The notes beneath the pieces were generated by a model. The model searched no databases. It saw nothing but the letters and a program-made list of their open reading frames with translations, and was not told the DNA's origin. DNA of 64,000 bases from Stagonosporopsis chrysanthemi (lineage: Eukaryota; Ascomycota; Dothideomycetes; Pleosporales; Didymellaceae), in contig JAFISE010000069.1 of assembly GCA_022560025.1 (NCBI GenBank), positions 1 to 64,000 of the forward strand. The letters run 5' to 3'. Of this stretch, positions 42,829 through 54,521 are shown in pieces. Each line of letters starts with the position of its first letter. Positions within the stretch are counted from its first letter, which is position 1. The position numbers and the translations under genes are program-made.

Positions 42829-45800
42829 ATGGTTGGACCCGTCATGAAGACGCCGGCAAAGCGAGCGCTCGCCGAAGCCTCGAGCAACCGCGTAAATGCG
42901 TCACCCCGCTCAGCAAAGAAGCTCAAATTCGAGAATGGCGACACACTCAGAGCGCCGCCGGTCAAGAAGGCCAACGGCGCGTTCAATTCGAGTCAGCCGG
43001 GGCCGAGCCAGTTTGAGAGCACGCTGGAGCAGATGACACAGGATATCGAGGCCCTCAAGACGAAGAACACGGAGAAGGACCAACAATGGAAGCGACCACC
43101 GCTGCCTGAGGACTTTAGCGAAATGACCTCGAAGGTCGTCTTCCAGCAGATCGAAGCTGAAGAGAGCGTGTTGAATGGAGGAAAGCCCGCCGTTAAGCTG
43201 TTTGGTGTGACAGAGGTGAGTCCATCTGGGCCTCTTCAAGATATGGTACTGACCACATGCGTATAGAATGGCCACTCGGTCCTCCTACATGTGACCGGAT
43301 TCCTCCATTACTTCTATGTCGCCGCGCCGATCAACTTCCACAAAGAAGACTGCAAGCCATACCAGACGTTCCTCGAGAGCGAATGCCAAAAACAATTCAA
43401 TCAACACTCCGCCGTTATTGCCTCGGTGCAGATGTGTATGAGGGAGAATATCCTGCGCTTTCAAGGCAACCAGAAGAGCCCATACCTCAAGATCACAGTG
43501 AACGATCCAAAGATGATCAACCGCGTACGAACGATGGTCCAGAAGGGCAACGCCAACTATAAAAGGCTCTGGCCTGCTCGTGAAGACGGTATCCTTACAT
43601 TTGACAACATTGCCTACGTTCTGAGGTTCATGATCGACACAAAGATTGCGGGTATGTCGTGGGTAGAAGCGCCGGCTGGCAAGTACAAGCTTCTGCATCC
43701 GAGAGACCAGCATTCCAACTGCCAGATCGAGGCGCAGATGCATTATTCCGACCTCATCGCTCACCAGTCAGACGGTGAATGGGCGAAGTCGGCACCTCTC
43801 CGCATCCTTTCCTTCGATATCGAATGCGCTGGTCGCAAAGGTGTCTTCCCTGAAGCAAATGTCGATCCTGTTATTCAGATTGCCAATGTCGTCACCAGGA
43901 ATGGTGAGGAGAAGCCGTTCGTACGGAACGTGTTCTGTCTGGACACAGTCAGTCCCATTGTGGCTACACAAATCTTCTCCTACGCCGACGAAGGTGAGAT
44001 GCTGATGAAGTGGCGCGATTTTGTCGAAGAAGTCGACCCAGACGTCATCATCGGATACAACATTGCCAACTTCGATTTCCCGTATCTACTAGATCGTGCG
44101 AAGCATCTCAAGCTTGCCAAGTTTCCTTACTGGACACGACTGAAGACTGTGCAGTCAAAGGTGGAAAGCTCTAATTTCTCCAGTAAGCAACTGGGCAGTC
44201 GAGACACCAAGACGACCAACACCAATGGTCGCATCCAGCTTGACCTCCTCCAGCTGATTCAGCGCGACCACCAACTGCGAAGTTACACGCTCAACTCTGT
44301 GTGTGCACATTTCTTGAAAGAGCAGAAAGAGGATGTACATCACAGCATGATCACAGAACTCTTCAATGGCGATTCAAATTCCCGAAGGCGACTGGCGGTG
44401 TATTGTTTGAAGGACGCGTATCTTCCACAACGATTACTAGACAAGCTCATGTGTCTGGTCAACTATACCGAGATGGCAAGGGTCACAGGTGTGCCGTTCA
44501 ACTACCTCCTGGCTCGAGGTCAGCAAGTCAGGTTCATCAGCCAATTGTTCCGCAAGGCGATAGATCACCAGCTCATCTGTCCGGACCTCCCGAACCAAGG
44601 CAGTGGCGAGGATCAGTACGAAGGTGCCACAGTCATTGAGCCAAAGCGTGGATACTACAAGCAGCCTGTCGCTACTCTCGATTTCGCCTCGCTGTATCCA
44701 AGTATTATGCAGGCACACAATCTGTGTTACACGACTTGGCTTGACAAGGCAACTGTCGAGAAACTGAAGATGAAGAAGGACGACGACTACATTGTCACTC
44801 CAAATGGAGACATGTTCTGCACGGTCAAGACACGCAAGGGTCTTCTTTCGCAGATTCTTGAAGAGCTGCTCACTGCCCGTAAAAAGGCCAAGAGAGAGCT
44901 AACTGTCGAGACTGACCCTTTCAAGAAGGCTGTTCTCAACGGTCGTCAGTTAGCTTTGAAGGTCAGTGCAAACTCGGTCTACGGTCTCACGGGTGCCACG
45001 AATGGCAAACTGCCCTGTTTGGCAATTGCCAGTAGTACGACCAGTTTCGGTCGCCAAATGATCGAAAAGACCAAGGCAGAAGTTGAGGCGAAGTACACCA
45101 TTGCGAACGGTTACAGCCACGATGCAGAAGTCATATACGGTGACACTGATTCCGTCATGGTCAAGTTTGGTACTTCCGAATTGGCAGAAGCTATGAGGCT
45201 TGGACAGGAGGCAGCGGATTACGTGTCTTCCAAGTTCATCAAGCCCATCAAGCTCGAGTTCGAGAAGGTCTACTTCCCTTACCTCCTGATCAACAAGAAG
45301 CGCTACGCTGGTCTGTACTGGACAAATCCAGACAAGTGGGACAAGATGGACACGAAGGGTATCGAAACTGTCCGCCGTGATAATTGTCGCCTCGTCCAAA
45401 CGGTCATCGAGACTTCGCTGCGCATGTTATTGATCGACCAAGATCCTGAGGGCGCTCAGGAGTAAGTCAAACCAGCATTCTTCTACCATCCCTTTACTTA
45501 TCAAGCGCAGGTTCGTCAAAGACACCATTTCAGATCTGTTGCAAAACAAGGTCGACATGTCCAACCTTGTCATTACTAAAGCTCTGACCAAGCAAGAAGA
45601 CAAGGAAGGCAAGGGCGGGTACGCAAACAAACAGGCTCATGTTGAGCTTGCCGAACGAATGAAGAAGCGTGATGCCGGCTCTGCGCCCGCACTCGGTGAT
45701 CGTGTCGCGTATGTCATGGTCAAGGCCGCTAGTGGTTCGAAGAACTACGAGAAGTCGGAGGATCCTATCTGGGTGTTGGAGAACAACCTGCCCATTGACA

Positions 45801-46270
45801 CGCGATATTATCTCGACAACCAACTTGCGAAACCGCTTGGCAGAATCTTCGAACCCATCCTCGGCGAGAAGAAGGCCAATTCGCTCCTGACGGGTGAACA
45901 TACAAGAGCCATCTCTGTCGCAGTACCGACTGTAGGCGGACTGATGAAGTTTGCAAAGAAAACTCAGACATGCATGGGCTGCAAGAAGCCTCTCACAGCC
46001 GTGCACGAGAAGGAGGGCGCCGTGTGCGAGAACTGCCGTCCGCGTATTGGAGAGTTGTACCAGAAACAATTAAGCAAGGTCAGCGAGTTGGAGGTTCGCT
46101 TCTCGCGGCTCTGGACGCAATGTCAGCGGTGCCAGGGCAGTATTCACTGCGAAGTCATCTGCGCGAGTAGAGATTGTCCCATCTTCTACATGCGCATGAA
46201 GGCGAGGAAGGATGTTGAGGATGCAGGAAAGGAGATGGTACGTTTTGACAAGGATGCGGCGCTCTGGTAG
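42829..46270 (+). CDS. POL3: DNA polymerase delta catalytic subunit
   Basis: Three exons, 42829-43215, 43267-45461 and 45511-46270, with 51- and 49-bp introns, 1113 aa, normal for the family. It replicates the lagging strand and proofreads. Exonuclease motifs: FDIECAGRKG (Exo I), NIANFDFPYL (Exo II), YCLKDAYLP (Exo III). Polymerase motifs: DFASLYPSIMQAHNL (A), KVSANSVYGLTGA (B), YGDTDSVM (C). The C-terminal CysA (CMGCKKPL...CENC) binds zinc and CysB (CQRCQGSIHC...CASRDC) binds the 4Fe-4S cluster needed for accessory subunits. The N-terminus carries a basic KRALAEASSNR/SAKKLKF nuclear-type signal. All catalytic acids are present and the gene appears intact. Confidence 0.97.
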
Positions 46271-46956
46271 TGAAGCATAATGAGACGGCGTTGTGTTGCA
46301 TGGATACCACAATTGTGTACATTCAATAGGATACGGTGCACGCTACTGAAATAGCTCATTGTAATATATACATCTACTTCACTGCCTGCCTTGTACACGT
46401 TGTTGTACGTGATACTCTCCTCCGCGGGTGAGTCGATATTGCAACAATGACGACAACTGGCACAACAAAACCGCGAAGCTCGCGTCCACTTCTCAAGTCA
46501 GCTCTCAAAACCATGGTATAGATAAAAAGAGCCCTAATCTACACCGAAGCTAGGATCGTGGCTGGACCTCTTCACCAGCTGGGCTAAACCTTGAAGACGT
46601 TCAGCAGACAAGCTATGGTAGATTATTCCCCTTCAGCTCTTGTAGCTGCTGCCGACACAACATGTCTCAGCGACTTCTCGATCATTCACAGACAGGCGAT
46701 TATGGCTTCCTGAGGTGCACTCGGCTTCCGATTGCACCGCGCGCCGACATGATGATGGACGATGCGTGTAATCCCCGCCTGGACCCTGACCCATCGCAGA
46801 TGCACATTTAGGATGACGTGCACGACTTCAGAACATGGGACTCTCAAAACGCGCTCGCGGACGCGCTCGGAACGCCCAGATTGACCACCTACAGCACCTC
46901 CGAACTGATTTAGAGACCAAGCACATATACGCACAGGCTTGTACAAGACATCGAAA
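46271..46956. other. Intergenic region
   Basis: About 690 bp between the polymerase stop and the next plus-strand gene. No coding or RNA gene recognised. Confidence 0.4.
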
Positions 46957-47744
46957 ATGGGCAACACACAGTCTACAGTGCGCTACCTGGCGCCAGCTTC
47001 ATTTATCTACGACTTCGCTGCGCAGCAATATGGCATATTCTCCAAGCCGAACATGCTTGATATCCACAACAGGAACCTCGCGGCGTTCTCTCCGTACCCA
47101 TACGCAATTGGGGCTTTCTTCTTCCCGCAGCAGCTGTTCCAGCTCGCCTGGCTCTGGAAGCTGTGGAACCAAGAAGGCACATCTGCAGACCGGACGATGA
47201 TGAACAAGTTCGCCTGGGTCTACAGCCTGGGCAACTTCTGCATCGGCAGTACGTCTTACCTCCCGCTGAAGCAGTTTCCCAGTCTCTTAATTACTGTACA
47301 TACACGGACCGCTGACCCCCCGCAGCATGGATGTTCTTCTGGAACTCCAACGATCTCGAAACCTCCAACATCTTCGTCATCATCAACACAGTCGCGCAGC
47401 TGGGCTACATCGCCACCGCCCTCGAGCCGCTCGACCGCCGCTCGACCCCCAACTTCCTCACCCACATCGTCGCCAAGACGTTCGCGGGCATCGGCGTCCT
47501 CGACCTGCTGCACAACACCGCCGCCGCGTACTATGTCGGCGTCGCGCCCTCGGGCCTCGTGCAGGTCGCCACGGGCGTGGGCTTCGCGGCCGCGGCCAGC
47601 GTCAGCGACTGGATCTTCGGCGGGTGTCTGGTGTACGATCTTGCGGCGCTGGCGGTGGGGCAGGCGGGGAGCAGCTGGGGGAACCTGCTGGGCGGGTATG
47701 CGGCCATGACGGCGGGGATTGTGGCGTTTAGGAACTACTTCTAG
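46957..47744 (+). CDS. Predicted multi-pass membrane protein, unknown family
   Basis: Two exons, 46957-47248 and 47326-47744, joined across a 77-bp GTACGT...CAG intron, 236 aa. About six hydrophobic segments can be seen (AIGAFFFPQQLFQLAWLW, NIFVIINTVAQLGYIATAL, FLTHIVAKTFAGIGVLDLL, ATGVGFAAAASVSDWIF, CLVYDLAALAVG, LGGYAAMTAGIVAF). The N-terminus (MGNTQSTV) begins with a glycine that could be myristoylated. No catalytic motif or named domain is recognised. The joined frame is continuous over the splice. Confidence 0.72.
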
Positions 47745-48944
47745 TATGTTTTTGCGGTGCGGTGTGCAGACGCTGCTGGATGCTGCTGACGAGGCACAGT
47801 CCGAAATGGCAGGCGAGCAAGCATGGTTATGAGAGGGTTGGCGGGGGTGGTGAGGCTGTGTGATGGGCGCACTTGATGCATGCAGTGTCTATATCGCAGG
47901 CCAATCTGTGTATCCATAATAGCGATCCTGTTTCTGTGCCCGGAACGGCATGTTTCTCGTGACAATCTCGTGCCGCGTAACACGTCCATGTGATTAGCGT
48001 TGGAGGAACCCGCGTTTCTTTTACGTTTTGGAGCGCCTTAGTGGTGTATGTTAGTTGTAGCCACGCTGCCGATGACGGAGGCGGGTACCGCGGGGCGTAG
48101 TTCCTGCACGCTCCCCGCTAGATGTACAGTACATCGCACCTCCGCGTATCTCGCCTGCATGCCGCTTGACTCGCGGCGGGCTCGATGAACAATGCCAGCC
48201 ACTACCAGCGTCCTCACAGCATGTGGTGCGGTGATGTGTGTGAGACCGTGAGACGGCGCCAAGCCCCAAGCGGCGGCATCTGATCGCGTGCAGACCTGGC
48301 GGCGCCGCTTATCTCTGTTACGTTGACTATCACTTCTATCTCCATGTCACGTTGCGGGTGGGATTGTCCGCCCAGAGCACCAGCCTGCTCGAATCAGTGG
48401 CCCCAGCCGCCGTTTGCCGCATGGCGCGCTTTGCTTCGTATCGGGGCATGCGAGCCCGGGGATCGTCTGGTCTGTGTGCGGGTGGTGGAGTGGTGACTGG
48501 TGACTGGCGAACGGTGACTGGTGACTACATACCACTGCGCCTTGCTTCGGACTGGCATTGCTGACTGGTGACTGACGGCCTTTCTTCTCTCTATACCTTT
48601 CATATTTTTCTTCTTGCATTTTTGCGAGTCTGGTCGTGCGCGTCGTGTGTCCGCGGAGTCTTATCTACGATAGAGCCGAGGCCGACGTCACCGCGAGAAC
48701 GAGGCGAGAAGGGCCGCCAGATACGAGCGCGTGCTCGACGACTGAGTTGCCTTGGTAAAGACGACGAGAATCGAGTCGCTTTATACAGAGGTTTTGCCTG
48801 TTTCAATCAGGTCACAACTGCGCCCTCGTGGCTGCTCCCCCGTGCCTCTGAGCACCTGACCACCGCGACGCCAACAGCAAGAGACGGAAGATCAAGGCCC
48901 TTCATTCCTCACAAACAGTCGGTGCGAACCAACCCAGCGGCACC
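47745..48944. other. Intergenic region with GTGACTGGTGACT repeats
   Basis: About 1.2 kb upstream of the PQ-loop gene. At 48491-48576 there are three near-copies of TGACTGGTGACT (about 48493, 48514 and 48562). No supported gene; the frame at 48568-49170 is the leader region plus a shadow of the next gene. Confidence 0.4.
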
Positions 48945-50591
48945 ATGCTGCCATACAGAATACCTCAGCTCGACGAGCCCGGGCTCCCGCTCTACTGCGA
49001 ACCCAGCGACGAGCTCCTCGAATCCCTCTCCATCACATTCAACACGTGCATCCCGTCGTACCTCGCGCTCGTATCGACGCTGCTCGGCACCTGCAGCATC
49101 GTGTCGTGGCTGTTCGCGCAGCTGCCGCAGATATACAAGAACTACAAGCTCAAGTCGACTTCGGGGCTGAGCGTGTACTTTCTCACCGAGTGGCTGCTCG
49201 GCGACCTGACGAACCTGCTCGGCTGCCTGTTCACGGGGCAGGCGACCTGGCAGATTGTCATTGCGAGCTACTACGTCTTTGTGGATTGCGGGCTCACGGG
49301 CCAGTGGATCTGGTACGAGCTGCTGCACCACGGGCGCCCGCTGCGGCCGATCTGGGGGCGCTGGCGGAGCGGGGAGAACGATGCCGGGGATGGGAGTGGG
49401 GGTCGGAATGGAAATGGGGGTGGAGGCATGCAGCAGGTGGCCAAGGGCAAGACAGCAGAAGCAGAAGCAGCACCCGCGGACAAGAAGGACGTTGAGATTC
49501 CCCGCTCGGCGCCGCTGGACGCCTTCCGCATCCCCAACTTCGCGCGCTCGCCCAGCGGCGTCAAGGAATCGTACGCCGTGTCGCCCATGGGCGGGCCGCA
49601 GATGGCCGCAGACTCGCCCGGGACCCCGTCCAACCGCAACATCCGCCGCGTCGCGGGGTCGAGCTCGCCGCTGCTCTCGCCCCGAGCCGTGCTCTACATC
49701 AGCATGGTCTTCGCGCTGCTCTCGCACAGCACCCTCGCGCACCCCATGACCCCATCCCCCTCCCCCCTCCTCCCACTAACCCTGCACCCCTCCCCTTCCT
49801 CCTCACACACCCCGACCCGCGTCCTCCTCGGCCAATTCTTCTCCTGGTCCTCCACCTTCCTCTACCTCTTCTCGCGCCTCCCTCAGCTGTACAAAAACCA
49901 CATCCGCCGCAGCACCGCAGGGCTCTCCCCAACCCTCTTCATCGCCGCCTTCTTTGGCAACCTCTTCTACTCCACCTCCCTCCTCGCCAACCCCTGCGCC
50001 TGGTCCTCCTTCGCGCCGCACTCCGGCTGGGCCCCCGCAGGGAGCAACCAGCGCGAGTGGATCCTCCGCGCTCTCCCTTTTTTCCTCGGCGCAGCAGGCG
50101 TCCTCATCATGGACGCCGCCGTCGGCCTGCAGTTTTTGTATTTCGGCGACGGCGAGCTCAAGGACGCGCGCGGGCGCACGATTCTCAGGGATGATGAAGT
50201 GGTGGTCACCGTCGATGAGCATGGTGTCCTTAGGCGCCGAAGGCTGCATTGGCGCCGTGTTAGCGGCTGGATGCGCGGGTGGGCGCCTGCGGTCAGTGTC
50301 GCGGCGACGCCGAGCGTGAGTCGTGCCGCCACGCCTGCGGAGAGCCTGACGCCGAGGGATAGGAGTCCGGTGGGTGGTGGTGGTGGTGGTGGGCGGGGGG
50401 TTGGTGGGAAGGGGATGGAGGGGGGAGTGGGTGGGAAGGGGGTGAGCAGCGACAGTAGGAGGAGTAGCCACAGCAGCCACAGCATCCCCATCCAGGGCGG
50501 CCGCGCACTGGACCAGGCCCGCGCCCTGCTCGGCACCAGCAGGCATGCGAGTCCGCGCAGCTACGGCGCGTTGGGGGGGAGTCCGCGGTGA
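48945..50591 (+). CDS. PQ-loop membrane protein, vacuolar basic amino acid transporter type
   Basis: Single-exon 548-aa protein. Two PQ-loop repeats are clear: FAQLPQIYKNYKLKSTSGLS (Pro61-Gln62) and FSRLPQLYKNHIRRSTAGLS (near residue 310), each within three-helix bundles. This is the layout of the yeast Ypq1-3 / animal PQLC2 exporters, which move cationic amino acids across the vacuolar or lysosomal membrane. Between the bundles lies a polar, Gly/Pro/Ser-rich loop of about 130 residues. The C-terminal 100 residues are low-complexity and include a G run. The DNA is very GC-rich from about 49.3 kb on. Confidence 0.85.
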   Translation: MLPYRIPQLDEPGLPLYCEPSDELLESLSITFNTCIPSYLALVSTLLGTCSIVSWLFAQLPQIYKNYKLKSTSGLSVYFLTEWLLGDLTNLLGCLFTGQATWQIVIASYYVFVDCGLTGQWIWYELLHHGRPLRPIWGRWRSGENDAGDGSGGRNGNGGGGMQQVAKGKTAEAEAAPADKKDVEIPRSAPLDAFRIPNFARSPSGVKESYAVSPMGGPQMAADSPGTPSNRNIRRVAGSSSPLLSPRAVLYISMVFALLSHSTLAHPMTPSPSPLLPLTLHPSPSSSHTPTRVLLGQFFSWSSTFLYLFSRLPQLYKNHIRRSTAGLSPTLFIAAFFGNLFYSTSLLANPCAWSSFAPHSGWAPAGSNQREWILRALPFFLGAAGVLIMDAAVGLQFLYFGDGELKDARGRTILRDDEVVVTVDEHGVLRRRRLHWRRVSGWMRGWAPAVSVAATPSVSRAATPAESLTPRDRSPVGGGGGGGRGVGGKGMEGGVGGKGVSSDSRRSSHSSHSIPIQGGRALDQARALLGTSRHASPRSYGALGGSPR

Positions 50592-50967
50592 ACGGCGGCG
50601 GTAGACGGCGCTGTGCTGTCGGTCGACGAGGGCGTTGGTAGAGGACAGAAGGCGTTGATAGACGTCGTAGTGGAGTGTAGCATTCCCTTATCATCTGGCA
50701 CCATCATCATCATCTTCATCATCATGGGAACAGCAACGGCGTTTGGTATATTGGCGTACTGGCATATGGGAGTACGGGGTGTGAGATATTGGGTATGAAA
50801 TGGAGGATGGATGGATGGAATGCATGAGTAGACGGGTACAGCTCATCACACGCGTAGCCATCTCACTACTCACATAGCTCAGACTATCATTACCATCATG
50901 AACACAACCACAACCACTGCACCACCACTGCACAACGCCCGCTCCCCTCCCCGTCTTATTAACACAT
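50592..50967. other. Convergent intergenic region
   Basis: About 375 bp between the stops of the PQ-loop gene and BRE2, containing a short (CAT)n/(ATC)n run near 50700-50724. No gene. Confidence 0.45.
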
Positions 50968-52737
50968 TCAATACCGCCTCCCCACCTCGACGCCCAGATT
51001 CTCGTCCGGATTCGCAAACCCCCGCGCCCTTGGTGTGGCACTCCCGCCAACGACGTCCTGGGGCGCCTCGCCCTTGTAGTCCCAGCCGCCGTCCTGGGTG
51101 AAGAAGTCGACCTCGTCGATGATGTCCCAGAGGATGTCTTCTGCGATCTGCTCTTTGTAGCGGGTGGAGATGGGGCGGAGGGGGCGGGCGTCCAGATTAG
51201 TTGGGGGTTGTGAGTGTGAGGACGTCGAGGTTGAGGCTGACAGCTCCGCCGGCGGACACCAGAACTCCGGGCCCATGTTGACCTGCGCAATGGCGCCGTT
51301 GAAGACGCTGACGGCGGGGAGGTAGCCGGCCATGCCGTCGTCGAAGCCGGTGCGGGCGCCGGCTTTGACGGCTTCGAGCGAGGGGGCGCTGGCGGGGGGC
51401 AGGAAGGCGAGCAGGTTCTCAAAGGCGATGCCGACCTCGGCGCCGTTGCGGTAGACTTTGATGTGCGAGTGGGGCAGCGAGCGCACGCTGACGTCCGGGT
51501 GGTTGGGGCTGGGGTGGATCTTGGGGACGGGCCCGCGGTCGTGGTAGGCCTCGACGGCCTTTGTGAGCTGGTAGTCGAGCTGCTCAAAGTAGAAGTTGCC
51601 CTTGTAGGGGACGGGGATGCGGTCGCGGATGATGTCGAGCGGGCGGTCGAAGGGGTCGGCGGCGGTGGGCGTGTCGAAGCCGTCGCCGAGGTCGACGGCC
51701 GGGTTGTAGATGCCCTCGACGACCTTGCGGTGCAGGGAGAGGGCGGGCAGCTGGATCTCGAGGCCGATGACGTCGCCCTCGGCAATGTGCTGGTCCGTGA
51801 CGTACTCGACGGGGGCGGGCTTGCCGTGGGGCGGGCGGGCCTTCATGTGCTTGCTCTTGGCGCCCTTGGGCAGGGGCTTGAAGATCTTGGAGGCGCGCGA
51901 GCGGTGCTGGGCCTCGAAGCGGGCGTCGGTGACGGCGTAGCTGTAGCCGTCGAAGCCGACGGGGGCGTCGAGGGGCGCCTCGCGGCGGGCCCAGCCCATG
52001 CGGACGTGCGGGCCGGGGGTGGTGTCGGGGGTGGTGTCGGCGGCGGCGGCGGGGGCAGGCGGGTCTTGGGGGTGGTTAGAGCTGCTGTTGGCGCTGCTGT
52101 TGGCGCCGGCGCGGGGAGCGCTGGGGATGCCGCGCAGGATCTTGACCTCGTAGTACATGCGGCCCTCGCGGGCGACGACGTTGGCGCGGCCCATGCGCCA
52201 GCCCTTCTCCTGCGAGACGACAGTCGCGCTGTGGTCAAAGTAGAACCACTTGTCCGTGTCCTCGTGGCTCATGCGCGGGCCGTAGGGGCGCGAGTCGGAC
52301 TGGCGGTAGAACTGCTTGTGGCGGAACAGCGGGTCGGCGACGCAGTGCGTGTAGCGGTAGCCCTTTTTGTTCCACGCGTAGTCGTGCGGCTTGCGCAGCT
52401 CGCGGCCGTCGGGGGCGTACAGCGCGGCGGGCTCGCGCGACACGAAGACGCCGTCCTTGGGCGGGTTGTAGTCGGCCGCCTTGGGCTCGGGGATCGAGTA
52501 GCGCATGGGCGAGTCGGCGGCGGCGCGCTTCTGCTTCTTCGCCTTGGGCGCGGGCGTGGGCGCGCGCGTGTGGCCCGACGCCTCGCGCTTCTTCAGCGTC
52601 TCGCGCTTCTCTCGGCGCGCGCGCGGCGCATCGCTGGTGGGGTTGGGGTTGGGGTTGGGGTTGAGCGGCGACGACACGGCGGGGACGTGGTCCTCGTCGA
52701 GCGGGCGGCGCAGGGGCGGGGGCTGGGGGTCGGCCAT
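50968..52737 (-). CDS. BRE2: COMPASS complex subunit Bre2/Ash2 (SPRY domain)
   Basis: Single-exon 589-aa protein. The N-terminal 75 residues are basic and low-complexity (RREKRETLKKREASG, KAKKQKR), suiting nuclear entry. The SPRY domain begins at about 165 (WFYFDHSATVVSQEKGWRMGRANVV; here in one family block with REGRMYYEVKIL), continues with VRMGWARREAPLDAPVGFDGYSYA, and ends with HSHIKVYRNGAEVGIAFENL. These are hallmarks of Ash2L/Bre2, a core subunit of the Set1 histone H3K4 methyltransferase complex. An insert of Ala/Pro/Asn-rich residues (about 215-245) interrupts the SPRY domain, as in many fungal members. It shares a 262-bp bidirectional promoter with ENP1. Confidence 0.9.
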   Translation of the reverse strand: MADPQPPPLRRPLDEDHVPAVSSPLNPNPNPNPTSDAPRARREKRETLKKREASGHTRAPTPAPKAKKQKRAAADSPMRYSIPEPKAADYNPPKDGVFVSREPAALYAPDGRELRKPHDYAWNKKGYRYTHCVADPLFRHKQFYRQSDSRPYGPRMSHEDTDKWFYFDHSATVVSQEKGWRMGRANVVAREGRMYYEVKILRGIPSAPRAGANSSANSSSNHPQDPPAPAAAADTTPDTTPGPHVRMGWARREAPLDAPVGFDGYSYAVTDARFEAQHRSRASKIFKPLPKGAKSKHMKARPPHGKPAPVEYVTDQHIAEGDVIGLEIQLPALSLHRKVVEGIYNPAVDLGDGFDTPTAADPFDRPLDIIRDRIPVPYKGNFYFEQLDYQLTKAVEAYHDRGPVPKIHPSPNHPDVSVRSLPHSHIKVYRNGAEVGIAFENLLAFLPPASAPSLEAVKAGARTGFDDGMAGYLPAVSVFNGAIAQVNMGPEFWCPPAELSASTSTSSHSQPPTNLDARPLRPISTRYKEQIAEDILWDIIDEVDFFTQDGGWDYKGEAPQDVVGGSATPRARGFANPDENLGVEVGRRY

Positions 52738-52999
52738 GGGTGGGGTGGGGGTGGGGGTGTTGTTGGTGGTGTGGTGGTGATAGCTTGTGGTGATGGCTGG
52801 TGTTGTTGGTGTTGTTGGTGTGGATAGCGGAGCTTGGTGTTGCAGACGCGCCGGCCTAGCTCGCCGGCCGTCCCTCGGGCGAACTCCCCCACCTAAATTT
52901 TGTAGCCGTGGCTAGCGGCGACTTTTTGATGCTCCTTCATACAGCACTTGCACGACGTCTATACAAACACAACAGCAACCCCGCCAAACAACACCCAGC
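52738..52999. promoter_or_regulatory. Bidirectional promoter, BRE2 / ENP1
   Basis: 262 bp between two divergent ATGs, with CCA/TGG-rich repeats (gttgttggtgttgttggt at about 52802) next to BRE2. It must contain both promoters. Confidence 0.55.
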
Positions 53000-54521
53000 A
53001 TGCCGCGCGTGCCCAAGTCGCCCGGCGTCCAGAGCCAGCGACACAACCCGCTCGCCGAAGAGTACCTGCCCTCGGATCCCTACAAGAACAAGCCCAAGCG
53101 CTCCAAGCGCTCCAAGAGCGACGACGACGCCGAGCAGGGCTATGTCGACTCCAAGAGCTCGCGCAAGATCCTGGACATTGGCCGCGAGCTCGAGGAGGAG
53201 GACGCCCGTGAGAGCCAGCGGGGCGCCCCCAAGCCCGCAAACCCGGCCTTCGACTTCGACTCGCGCCTAGGCGGGGACCACCTGGACGAGCACATCGAGG
53301 GCCAGTTCGACGACGACGACGAGGCCTGGGGCGAGGACGACGACGAGGTCGAGGAGGTCGAGATTGACGCAAACGACCTCGCCGCGTGGAACAAATTCAT
53401 CCCCACAGACGACAACCCCATCCAGTGGCCCGGCGCCGAGGCCGCACCAACAGGCCCCGGCACCGACCTGGCCGCCCTGATCCTCGAGAAGATTGCCGCA
53501 CACGAAGGCCACGCCGCCGAGGGCCATGACGCGCCGCGAGACATCATGGGCGGCGGCGCGCCAGAAGACGCCGTCGAGCTGCCCGCCAAGGTCGTCGACG
53601 GTAAGCCAGCACGCCCACGGCGAGTCCGTCCCCCCGCTAACAGCCACAGTCTACAGCAAAGTCGGCCTCATCCTCTCCCGCTACAAGGCCGGCAAGCTCC
53701 CCAAGCCCTTCAAGATCCTCCCCACCATCCCCGCCTGGGAAACCCTCCTCGCCATCACCCGCCCGGACAACTGGACCCCCAACTCCATGTACGCCGCCAC
53801 CCGCATCTTCGTCTCCTCGAAGCCCTTCACCGCCCAGCTCTTCCTCAACACCGTCCTGCTCCCCGCCGTGCAGTCCAACATTGCCGAAACCGGCAAGCTC
53901 AACATCCACCTCTACAACTCGCTGAAAAAAGCCCTCTACAAGCCCAGCGCCTTCTTCAAAGGCGTCGTCTTCCCCCTGCTCACCGAGACCCGCTGCACCC
54001 AGCGCGAAGCCACCATCGTCGCCTCCGTCGTCGCCAAAGTCAGCGTCCCCGTCCTGCACTCGGCCGCCGCCCTGCACCGCCTGTGCGAAATCGCCGCCGA
54101 CCAGATGACGAGCGACCCGGACGCCGCAGGGCCCTGCAACATCTTCATCAAGACCCTGCTGGAGAAGAAGTACGCCCTCCCCTTCAAAGTCGTCGACGCC
54201 CTGGTCTTCCACTTCCTGCGCTTCCGCGCCACCACTACCTCCGATGCCATGGACACGGAGTCCGTAGCTGGTGATTTGGGCGCCTCGGCAAAGTTGCCCG
54301 TCATCTGGCACCAATGCCTCCTCGCCTTTGCCCAGCGCTACCGCAACGACATCACAGAGGACCAGCGCGAGGCCCTGCTCGACCTGCTGCTGACCAGGGG
54401 CCACAAGGGCATCAGTCCCGAGGTGCGCCGCGAGCTGCTCGAGGGCAGGGGCCGTGGCGTTGTTGCGGAGCCCGCCGCCGCGGTTGGCGTCGACGGGGAT
54501 GACACGATGGTTATGGGGTAG
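53000..54521 (+). CDS. ENP1: Bystin / Enp1, 40S ribosome biogenesis factor
   Basis: Two exons, 53000-53600 and 53650-54521, with a 49-bp intron (GTAAGC, CTAAC branch, CAG), 490 aa. Enp1 is a nucleolar component of pre-40S particles needed for 18S rRNA maturation. The acidic N-terminal half (DDDDEAWGEDDDEVEEVEID) and the conserved C-terminal bystin domain (YSKVGLILSRYKAGKLPKPFKILP, in two parts, then PDNWTPNSMYAATRIF, ETRCTQREATIVASV, CNIFIKTLLEKKYALPFKVVDALV) are all present. The start ATG lies just after an A/C-rich leader. Confidence 0.95.

Noticed and set aside
51463..52827. 454-codon plus-strand frame opposite BRE2, Gly/Val/Ala-rich
   Set aside because: It is the antisense shadow of a very GC-rich conserved gene; no domain and extreme composition.
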